From Solirubrobacterales bacterium (GTDB lineage: Bacteria > Actinomycetota > Thermoleophilia > Solirubrobacterales > Solirubrobacteraceae), in assembly GCA_025964075.1 (NCBI GenBank), contig JAOPZQ010000013.1:1-5029 (forward strand): a stretch of 5,029 nt of DNA, in the 5' to 3' direction. Below the pieces are notes generated by a model. The model ran no database searches, had not been told where the DNA came from, and saw only the letters and a program-made list of their open reading frames with translations. The position numbers and the translations under genes were made by a program. Below, in pieces: positions 1-5,029 of this stretch (the first letter of the stretch is position 1; every line of letters begins with the position of its first letter).

Positions 1-928
1 AGAGCGCGGCGTCCCCGGCGACCTCGGGGAGGGACGAGCGGTCCGAGCACGCGACCGGCACGCCGCGCCGCATCGCGTCGAGCACCGGGAGGCCGAAGCC
101 CTCGTACAGCGACGGGACCACGACCGCCGTGGCGAGCGCGTAGAGACCCTCGAGGTCGGCAGCGTCGAGCCATTCCGGGAGGACGAGCGCGTCGCCGGCG
201 CCGGCGCGGCGGCGGAGCTCGTCGTCGTAGGGACTCGCGTAGCCGGTGACGACGAGCGCGGGGCGGCGCTCGGCGGGCATCGCCGCGACGGCGTCGACGA
301 CCCGCGCGGCGTTCTTGTGAGGTCGCTTGGCGCCGACGCAGAGGAGCACCGGCCGCGCCCCGAGGCCGAGCCGCTCCCGCAGCTCCCCCTCCGGCGTCGG
401 GACGGCGGGCGCCCGCGAGTTCGCCGCGAGCGGCACCACGTCGACGCGCGACTCCTCGACGCCGAGGTGCGATACGAGGTCCGCCTTCGTCGAGGCGGCG
501 TCGACGACGATCCGGTGCGAGCGGCGCGCGGCGGCGGGCACGAGCACGCGCATGCCGAGCGCCCGCACGCCGAAATGGGCGTCGGGCATGAGCTTGTAGA
601 GGAGGTCGTGGATCGTCGTGACCCGCCGGAAGCGCCCGCGCACCGGGGCGGTCGAGGCGAGCGAGTGGACGAGGTCGACGCCCGCGCGCTCAGCTCGCCC
701 GGGCAGGAGGAGCTGCTCCCCGCGGACCCACTCGAGGCGGTTCGTCGCTCGCACCGGCACGACGACGCGCTCGGCGCCGAAGTCCTCGGCCGCCGCCTCG
801 CGGTTGACGAACGCCGTCACGCGCAGGCCCGGGAGCGCGGCCAGGCGCGGCACCAGCTCCCGGGCGTAGACCTCCATCCCGCCGGTCTCGCCGGGGACGA
901 GGAAGACCAGGTTGAGCCCCACGTGCAT
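1..928 (-). CDS. Family-4 (GT-B) glycosyltransferase, C-terminus cut by window edge
   Basis: Reading the minus strand from the ATG at 926-928 gives 309 uninterrupted codons running off the left edge, so only the C-terminal tail is missing. The N-terminus has the usual GT4 opening: a hydrophobic strand (residues 3-11), then PGETGGMEVYARELV (12-26), a glycine-rich loop and helix typical of this family. TIHDL at 105-109 is the usual mid-domain HD motif. The second Rossmann domain shows VGAKRPHKN (198-206; the basic R/K residues normally contact donor phosphates) and PSLYEGFGLPVLD (272-284). The last is the EX7E donor-site motif with Asp284 in place of the second Glu. The enzyme should be cytoplasmic or membrane-peripheral, moving a sugar from a nucleotide-sugar donor onto a growing glycan; the sugar is not predictable. 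The start is supported by the motif sitting at the very N-terminus. It is divergent from the GT4 gene at 955 with only 26 bp between starts. Confidence 0.93.
   Translation of the reverse strand, partial: MHVGLNLVFLVPGETGGMEVYARELVPRLAALPGLRVTAFVNREAAAEDFGAERVVVPVRATNRLEWVRGEQLLLPGRAERAGVDLVHSLASTAPVRGRFRRVTTIHDLLYKLMPDAHFGVRALGMRVLVPAAARRSHRIVVDAASTKADLVSHLGVEESRVDVVPLAANSRAPAVPTPEGELRERLGLGARPVLLCVGAKRPHKNAARVVDAVAAMPAERRPALVVTGYASPYDDELRRRAGAGDALVLPEWLDAADLEGLYALATAVVVPSLYEGFGLPVLDAMRRGVPVACSDRSSLPEVAGDAAL
2..115 (-). repeat. Left arm of a diverged inverted repeat between the two GT4 genes
   Basis: The 38 codons from Pro272 of the leftward GT4 align without gaps to 1753-1866 of the rightward GT4, in opposite orientation. 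By hand count 90 of 114 bases match (about 79%), including a 20-base exact run, CTGTACGAGGGCTTCGGCCT. This is conserved coding sequence around the donor-binding motif, not a dedicated repeat element. Confidence 0.6.
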
Positions 929-936
929 GGCGGGCC

Positions 937-942
937 ACAGTA
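937..942 (-). promoter_or_regulatory. Candidate -10 element for the leftward GT4 gene (leaderless)
   Basis: Read on the minus strand, these bases are TACTGT, matching the actinobacterial TANNNT -10 pattern. The hexamer ends 8 nt before the ATG at 928, so transcription would begin at or next to the start codon and give a leaderless mRNA. There is no room for a Shine-Dalgarno site after it and no convincing -35 element. The call rests on pattern and spacing only. Confidence 0.4.
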
Positions 943-946
943 GCCT
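941..946 (+). promoter_or_regulatory. Candidate -10 element for the rightward GT4-methyltransferase operon (leaderless)
   Basis: TAGCCT fits TANNNT and ends 8 nt before the GTG at 955, the same geometry as the opposing element, with which it shares the TA at 941-942. A TTGAGC lies at 912-917, but the 23-nt spacer is too long for a normal -35. A leaderless transcript is implied if this is the promoter, because the gap is too short for a conventional leader. Confidence 0.4.
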
Positions 947-954
947 GGCGCCGC

Positions 955-2043
955 GTGGGTCTCGTCATCGGCATCGACGCACGCGCCGCGGCGGAGGTGC
1001 CGGCGGGCCGGGGCCGCTACGTCCGCGAGCTCCTGCGCGCGCTCGCCGGGCTGCCCGAGGCGGCCGACGCTCGCTTCGTCCTCTACGCGCGGGAGTGCTG
1101 GGAGGACGACGCCCTGGACCGGCGTTTCGCCTGGTCGCTCGTCCCCCTGCCCGATCCGCTCTGGCACCTCGCCGCCGCCGTCCGGGCGAGCCGCGGGACC
1201 GACGTCGTGCTCTCGACCAACAGCTACCTGACGGCGTGGGGCACGTGGAAGCCGACCGCGATCGTCGTCTACGACCTCGTGCCGTTCGTCGACGGCGCGG
1301 CGGCCCAGTCGCGGGCCGCGCGGATCGAGCGCGCGACGATCCGCCCGGCGCTGCGCCGCGCCGCGGCGCTCGTGTGCATCAGCGAGGCGACGCGCGCCGA
1401 CCTCGTCGCCCGCTACCCCGCGGTCGCCGCGAAGGCGCACGTCACCCCGCTGGCCGCCGAGCCCGCGTTCGCCGCCCCCGTGACGACGCCCGGGCATCCG
1501 TCGCTCGACCGGCCCTACGTCCTCGCGGTGGGCACGCTGGAGCCGCGCAAGAACCTCGAGCGCCTGATCGGGGCCTGGCGGCGGCTGCCCGTGCCGCTGC
1601 GCGACAAGCACACGCTCGCGCTCGTGGGGCCGCGCGGCTGGGACGACGAGCGGATCCTCGCCGCCGCGCGCGGCGCCGACGTGCGGCTACTCGGCCGGGT
1701 CAGCGACGCCGAGCTCCGCGCGCTCTACGCCGGGTGCACCGCGTTCGCGTACCCGTCCCTGTACGAGGGCTTCGGCCTGCCCGTGCTCGAGGCGATGGCC
1801 GCGGGAGCGCCGGTCGTCACCTCGAGCGTCTCGAGCCTCCCCGAGGTCGCGGGCGACGCCGCGCTCCTCGTCGACCCCCGCGACGAGGCGGCGATCGCCG
1901 GGGCGCTCGAGCGCGTGCTCACCGACCCCGCGCTGGCCGACGACCTGCGCGCGCGGGGTCGAGCCCGCGCCGCCGAGTTCTCCTGGGAGCGGACGGCACG
2001 GGCCACGTTCGCCCTGTTGGCTACCCTCGCCGCCGGGCGTTGA
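955..2043 (+). CDS. Family-4 (GT-B) glycosyltransferase, complete
   Basis: The 362-residue product is normal length for a GT4 enzyme such as the mannosyl- and rhamnosyltransferases of O-antigen or capsule pathways. The GTG start is chosen because IGIDARA (residues 5-11), the canonical first beta-strand, follows at once, with GRGRYVRELL (18-27) as the glycine loop and helix. Residues 103-108 (IVVYDL) sit where relatives usually have an HD motif; here it is Tyr-Asp. CISEATRADL follows near 139-148. The donor-binding C-domain has VGTLEPRKN (192-200) and PSLYEGFGLPVLE with Glu271 and Glu279, an intact EX7E motif. The expected role is nucleotide-sugar-dependent transfer to a lipid-linked glycan at the cytoplasmic membrane face; donor and acceptor are unknown. 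No signal peptide or membrane segment is seen. Its TGA is followed after 2 bp by the methyltransferase-like gene, indicating one operon. It is a paralogue of the gene at 1-928 but not a recent duplicate. Confidence 0.94.
   Translation: MGLVIGIDARAAAEVPAGRGRYVRELLRALAGLPEAADARFVLYARECWEDDALDRRFAWSLVPLPDPLWHLAAAVRASRGTDVVLSTNSYLTAWGTWKPTAIVVYDLVPFVDGAAAQSRAARIERATIRPALRRAAALVCISEATRADLVARYPAVAAKAHVTPLAAEPAFAAPVTTPGHPSLDRPYVLAVGTLEPRKNLERLIGAWRRLPVPLRDKHTLALVGPRGWDDERILAAARGADVRLLGRVSDAELRALYAGCTAFAYPSLYEGFGLPVLEAMAAGAPVVTSSVSSLPEVAGDAALLVDPRDEAAIAGALERVLTDPALADDLRARGRARAAEFSWERTARATFALLATLAAGR
1753..1866 (+). repeat. Right arm of the diverged inverted repeat between the two GT4 genes
   Basis: This is the partner of the segment at 2-115, encoding PSLYEGFGLPVLE through GDAAL of the complete GT4. 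The two arms are about 1.6 kb apart and face each other. The similarity comes from shared protein family and codon bias. Confidence 0.6.
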
Positions 2044-2045
2044 CG

Positions 2046-2747
2046 ATGCGAAGACTGCTGCCACACGCCCGGCGATGGACGCAGCTCACGGTCCAGCACT
2101 GGTGGCGATCGCTGGTCGCCCGGGTCGTCCGGCGGCGCCGGGGCCAGCGGTTCTTCGAGCTCGGCGGCCGCCGGTACGAGTACCTGGTCCATCCCGTCAA
2201 CCGGACCTGGCGAAACGAGCGGGCCGTCGAGATACCGATCGCCCGCGCGGCGCTCGCGGACCATCGGGGCGAGCGGATCCTCGAGGTCGGGAACGTGATG
2301 AAGCTCTACGACGGCGGGTCGTACGACGTCGTCGACAAGTACGACGAGTCCGTCATCGCGGTCGACATCGTCGACTACCGGGCGGAGCCGTACGACTTCA
2401 TCCTCAGCGTCTCGACGATCGAGCACATCGGTTGGGACGAGGACCAGCGCCTCGGCCTCGACGAGGAGCCGGACCGGTACAAGACGCGCACCGCGATCGC
2501 CCACCTCGTCGGCCTGCTGAAGCCGGGCGGCGAGCTCCTCGTGACGATGCCGATCGGCCACAACCAGCACCTCGACGCGCTCATCGAGAGCGGCGAGATC
2601 TCCTTCGACGAGCGGCAATGCCTGAGGCGGACGGCCGACGGCCGCTCCTGGGAGGAGGCGGACTGGGACCTCGTGAAGGACGCCACCTACGACTACGAGC
2701 GGATGACCGCCAACGCGATCGTCGTCGGCGGGATCAGGAAGGCCTGA
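2046..2747 (+). CDS. Class I SAM-dependent methyltransferase-like protein
   Basis: The product has 233 residues, starting at the ATG 2 bp after the upstream TGA. This spacing suggests translational coupling, and there is no strong Shine-Dalgarno site. The N-terminus (1-37) is rich in Arg and Trp, including four consecutive Arg, and could bind membrane or acidic lipid (inference). The fold is suggested by a motif-I-like strand LEVGNV (79-84), an acidic strand end AVDIVDY (105-111), the post-II strand followed by STIEHIGWDE (123-132), and LLKPGGELLVTMP (157-169), the classic motif after strand 5. Motif I lacks the usual GxGxG: only Gly82 remains, followed by Asn83. This variant is, to my recollection, shared by a group of polysaccharide-cluster proteins annotated as methyltransferases, so it may be a real subfamily rather than decay. 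A role in methylating a sugar or end-capping the glycan is inference from context. The 3' end overlaps the convergent GT2 gene by 14 bp. The same frame stays open far upstream, but that stretch lies inside the GT4 gene and has no protein-like character. Confidence 0.82.
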   Translation: MRRLLPHARRWTQLTVQHWWRSLVARVVRRRRGQRFFELGGRRYEYLVHPVNRTWRNERAVEIPIARAALADHRGERILEVGNVMKLYDGGSYDVVDKYDESVIAVDIVDYRAEPYDFILSVSTIEHIGWDEDQRLGLDEEPDRYKTRTAIAHLVGLLKPGGELLVTMPIGHNQHLDALIESGEISFDERQCLRRTADGRSWEEADWDLVKDATYDYERMTANAIVVGGIRKA

Positions 2748-3687
2748 CGCGGCGCCGGCCCAGCTCGCCGCGGAGCTGCCGGAACGTCTCGTAGAGCTCG
2801 CGGAGCTTCGGCGAGCCGAGGCGCAGGAGGAGCGCGGCACGCAGGGAGACGAGCGAGATCAGCCCCGCGACCCGCACGACGGCGAGCGCGAGCCGCGGGC
2901 GCGGGTAGTAGCGCTCGACGCTGTCGAGATAGGCCGTCGACGCGAGCGGCGAGGAAGGCGAACTGCCGCCGCCGACGTGCACGAAGACCGCATCGGGGAC
3001 GACGTCGATGCGCCATCCGGCGGCGGCGATGCGTCGCTGCCACTCGGTCTCCTCCAGGTACAGGAAGAAGGCCTCGTCGAGGGGGCCCGCGGCCCGGGCC
3101 GCGTCCGCCCGGACGAGCAGGGCGGCGCCGATGGCGTGGGCGATCGGTCGGGGTGCGTCGAGCGCGGAGCGCGGGACGTTGTGCGGATCGAGCCGGGTGC
3201 CGCGGACGAGGAACGCGAGCGGGGCGCAGAAGTCGACGAACAGCGTCACGAGGTTGGGGAAGCGCCGGAACGCGTTGTCCTGGGGCGACCCGTCCTCGTT
3301 GCGCAGCAGCGGGGCCGCGACCCCCACCTCCGGCTGGTCGTCGGCGTAGGCGACGAGGCGGGCGACCGCGCGGTCCTGCGCGAACGCGTCCGGGTTCACG
3401 AGCAGCAGGTAGCGCCCGCGGGCCCGGGCGATGCCGGCGTTGTTGCCCGCGGCGAAGCCGCGGTTCGCGCCCGTCTCGAGCACCGTCGCCCCCGGTCTGC
3501 CGGCGCGCAGCACCTCGACGTCGTCGGCGCCCGATCCGCCGTCGACGACGATCTCCTCGAGTGTCAACCCGGCTCCGTCGGCGGCCGCCGCGGCGTCGGA
3601 CAGGGCCCGGAGCACGAGGCGAGCCGAGCGGTAGTTGACGACGACCACGGAGATGTCCGGGCGGCCGGCGGGGTTCGAGTGCGCCAT
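2734..3687 (-). CDS. GT2 family glycosyltransferase, WbbL/rhamnosyltransferase-like
   Basis: The 317-residue product is a normal length for WbbL-type inverting glycosyltransferases. DISVVVVNYRS (11-21) is the first Rossmann strand, IVVDGGS (46-52) the nucleotide-binding turn (relatives usually have DN-S), and NRGFAAGNNAG (75-85) a strong subfamily signature. LLLVNPD (94-100) takes the DXD position as NPD, as is usual in this subfamily. IGAALLVR (186-193), DEAFFLYLEETEWQRRI (204-220) with the acidic residues expected around the catalytic base, and HVGGGSS (237-243) complete the pattern. A hydrophobic or amphipathic stretch near 265-290 may anchor it to the membrane. It probably transfers a deoxyhexose such as rhamnose to a polyprenyl-linked acceptor; the sugar is inference. 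The ATG at 3687 is preferred because an AAGG lies 8 nt upstream; a TTG at 3717 or ATG at 3711 would add 10 or 8 residues and run deeper into the divergent flippase gene. Confidence 0.92.
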   Translation of the reverse strand: MAHSNPAGRPDISVVVVNYRSARLVLRALSDAAAAADGAGLTLEEIVVDGGSGADDVEVLRAGRPGATVLETGANRGFAAGNNAGIARARGRYLLLVNPDAFAQDRAVARLVAYADDQPEVGVAAPLLRNEDGSPQDNAFRRFPNLVTLFVDFCAPLAFLVRGTRLDPHNVPRSALDAPRPIAHAIGAALLVRADAARAAGPLDEAFFLYLEETEWQRRIAAAGWRIDVVPDAVFVHVGGGSSPSSPLASTAYLDSVERYYPRPRLALAVVRVAGLISLVSLRAALLLRLGSPKLRELYETFRQLRGELGRRRVRPS

Positions 3688-5029
3688 GCTTCGAGCCTTG
3701 CAGGATGCCATCGACAAACCGGCGGTGCCGCCCGGCCTCGACGACCCGCTGGACGCCGCCTCCGCCGGCGCGACGGCGATCCGCGGCAGCGCTCTGCGCT
3801 CGGGCGGCTACATCGCCGGGATGTTTCTCGCGCTCCTGTCGGGGCCGCTGCTCGTGCGCCATCTCGGCGTCGCCGAGTTCGGCGTCTACGTCACGATCAC
3901 CGCGCTCGTGACGATCGTCGCGGGTATCAGCGACCTCGGCCTGACGTCGCTGGGCGTCCGGGAGTGGGCACAGCGCGACGCTCACGAGCGCGAGTCGCTG
4001 ATGCGCGACCTCCTCGGGGCCCGGCTCGCGTTCACGGCGATCGGCATCGGCGGGGCGATGGCCTTCGCCGTCGCGGCCGGCTACGACTCGCGGCGGCTCC
4101 TCGGCACCGCGCTCGCGTGTGTCGCGCTCGTCTTCATGGCGCTCCAGGGTGCGCTCACGGTGCCGCTCGCCGGCCAGCTGCGCCAGGGTCGGATCGCGGC
4201 CGCCGACATCGTTCGCCAGGCGACGCAGGTCGGTCTGATCGTGCTGCTCGTCGTCGTCGGCGCCGGGCTGGTGCCGCTGCTCGGGGCGGCGATCCCGGCC
4301 GCGCTCGCCGCGCTGGCGTTCACCGCTGCCGCCGCGCGGGGCGCGATCGTCATGCCGTCCGTGCATCCGCGCCACTGGACCGGCCTGCTGCGGGGAACGA
4401 TCCCGTTCGCCGCGGCGTCCGCCGTCAGCGTCGTCTACCTCCGCACCACGATCATCATCACGTCGCTCGTGGCGAGCGCGGCCGAGAACGGCCAGTTCGC
4501 GATCGCGTTCCGTGTGATCGAGGTGCTCGTCAACGTGCCGCAGCTCCTCGTCGGTGCGCTGTTCCCGCTTCTCGCCCGCATGGCGGTGACCGACCGGGCG
4601 CGCCTCCGCGACTCGCTCGAGCGCACGCTGACCGGCTCGCTCGCCATCGGCGGCCTCGTCGCCACCGTGGTCGCCACGGGGGCGCCGATCGCCGTGCTCG
4701 CCCTCTCGGGCTCGCGGCCCCACGGCGCCGTCGTCGCGCTGAGGATCCTCGGCGCGGGACTGGGCTTCACGTTCATCAGCGCCGCCACGCTGTACGGGCT
4801 GCTCGCGCTGCGCGCGCACCGCTCGATCCTCCTCATCAACCTCGGCGCGCTTGCCCTGAACGCGGCGCTCACCCTGGTCCTCGCCGACGCGCACGGCGCG
4901 ATCGGAGCGGCGATCGCCCTCGCGGTCTCCGAGCTCGCGGTGGCGGCCGTCTCCACGGTCGTGCTGCACCGGGCGCTCGGGGGCCTGCGCATCGGGCTCT
5001 CGATCCCGATGCGGGTGCTCGCCGCCGTG
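3686..5029 (+). CDS. Wzx-type lipid-linked polysaccharide flippase (MOP superfamily), C-terminus cut by window edge
   Basis: An open frame of 448 codons continues past the right edge. A hydrophilic N-terminal tail (about 1-38) leads into RGSALRSGGYIAG (33-45) and a first membrane helix (about 42-62) ending PLLVRHLGVAEFGVY, a hallmark of polysaccharide exporters of the Wzx/RfbX type. A conserved-looking LGVREW lies near 89-94. I count about twelve hydrophobic segments, separated by short charged loops, in the visible part. The expected function is moving polyprenyl-pyrophosphate-linked glycan units across the cytoplasmic membrane, matching the glycosyltransferases around it. The start is uncertain: the ATG at 3686 overlaps the opposing GT2 start codon by 2 bp; an in-frame ATG at 3653 would add 11 residues, with GGAG directly abutting it and thus too close to act; TTG at 3698 and GTG at 3725 are shorter options. 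An in-frame TAG at 3632 bounds the frame. I see no clear promoter or ribosome site, so any promoter probably lies inside the GT2 coding sequence. Confidence 0.9.
   Translation, partial: MLRALQDAIDKPAVPPGLDDPLDAASAGATAIRGSALRSGGYIAGMFLALLSGPLLVRHLGVAEFGVYVTITALVTIVAGISDLGLTSLGVREWAQRDAHERESLMRDLLGARLAFTAIGIGGAMAFAVAAGYDSRRLLGTALACVALVFMALQGALTVPLAGQLRQGRIAAADIVRQATQVGLIVLLVVVGAGLVPLLGAAIPAALAALAFTAAAARGAIVMPSVHPRHWTGLLRGTIPFAAASAVSVVYLRTTIIITSLVASAAENGQFAIAFRVIEVLVNVPQLLVGALFPLLARMAVTDRARLRDSLERTLTGSLAIGGLVATVVATGAPIAVLALSGSRPHGAVVALRILGAGLGFTFISAATLYGLLALRAHRSILLINLGALALNAALTLVLADAHGAIGAAIALAVSELAVAAVSTVVLHRALGGLRIGLSIPMRVLAAV
3696..3699 (-). promoter_or_regulatory. Weak Shine-Dalgarno site for the GT2 gene
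   Basis: On the minus strand these bases read AAGG, 8 nt before the ATG at 3687. It is a short match, but it favours this start over the in-frame ATG at 3711 and TTG at 3717, which have nothing similar. The site lies inside the first codons of the divergent flippase gene. Confidence 0.35.

Noticed and set aside
317..943. Plus-strand open frames opposite the leftward GT4 gene
   Set aside because: They are antisense to a clear glycosyltransferase and have Arg/His-rich translations with no recognisable domain.
912..2045. Upstream extension of the methyltransferase-like frame to 912
   Set aside because: This part lies inside the rightward GT4 gene in another frame and translates to Arg/Pro/Ala-rich sequence. 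The ATG at 2046, coupled to the GT4 stop, gives a complete domain.
1725..2840. Minus-strand open frame of 371 codons beneath the GT4 and methyltransferase genes
   Set aside because: It overlaps two well-supported plus-strand genes and its translation has no family motif; it is a codon-bias shadow.
3635..3640. TTGACG as a -35 box for the flippase gene
   Set aside because: No TANNNT-like -10 lies 16-19 bp downstream, and these bases are explained as the Val-Asn-Tyr codons of the GT2 first strand.
3688..3717. Longer N-terminus for the GT2 protein starting at TTG 3717 or ATG 3711
   Set aside because: The extra residues do not match the family, no ribosome site precedes them, and they deepen the overlap with the flippase gene. 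The ATG at 3687 has an AAGG at suitable spacing.
2693..4969. Very long minus-strand open frame (758 codons) across the flippase and GT2 region
   Set aside because: It is antisense and out of frame with two proteins that have clear family motifs. Its translation is low-complexity, rich in Arg, Gly, Asp and Glu, as expected when very GC-rich DNA lacks chance stops.

Overview
The window is very GC-rich (roughly 70-75% by eye), and codon third positions are almost all G or C. It is packed with genes for extracellular or surface polysaccharide assembly: three glycosyltransferases, a methyltransferase-like protein and a Wzx-type flippase. High GC, GTG start use, very short intergenic gaps and TANNNT-type promoter candidates close to start codons suggest an actinobacterium. 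The style of the flippase N-terminus and of the GT2 enzyme recalls Thermoleophilia (Solirubrobacterales/Gaiellales), but that lineage call rests on resemblance only.

Layout from left to right: (1) a family-4 glycosyltransferase on the minus strand, 1-928, cut off at its C-terminus by the window edge; (2) a 26-bp divergent gap, 929-954, holding two candidate -10 elements that overlap; (3) a complete GT4 glycosyltransferase on the plus strand, 955-2043; (4) 2 bp later, a class I SAM-methyltransferase-like protein, 2046-2747, apparently translationally coupled to it; (5) a GT2 (WbbL/rhamnosyltransferase-like) enzyme on the minus strand, 2734-3687, whose 3' end overlaps the methyltransferase by 14 bp; (6) a multi-spanning flippase of the MOP/Wzx type on the plus strand, from 3686 past the right edge, whose start codon overlaps the GT2 start codon by 2 bp in a single CATG. 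No gene-free stretch exceeds 26 bp. I see no tRNA, rRNA, CRISPR array, insertion sequence or intrinsic terminator.

Proposed joint role (inference): the three glycosyltransferases add successive sugars from nucleotide-sugar donors to a lipid-linked glycan on the cytoplasmic face, the methyltransferase-like protein may modify it, and the flippase moves the lipid-linked unit across the membrane. Donor sugars and linkages cannot be read from the sequence.

I found no wholly new system. The unusual point is the architecture: the strand order is -,+,+,-,+, with one nearly zero-length divergent junction, one divergent junction that shares start-codon bases, and one overlapping convergent junction. 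The methyltransferase-like protein also has an atypical SAM-binding motif I.
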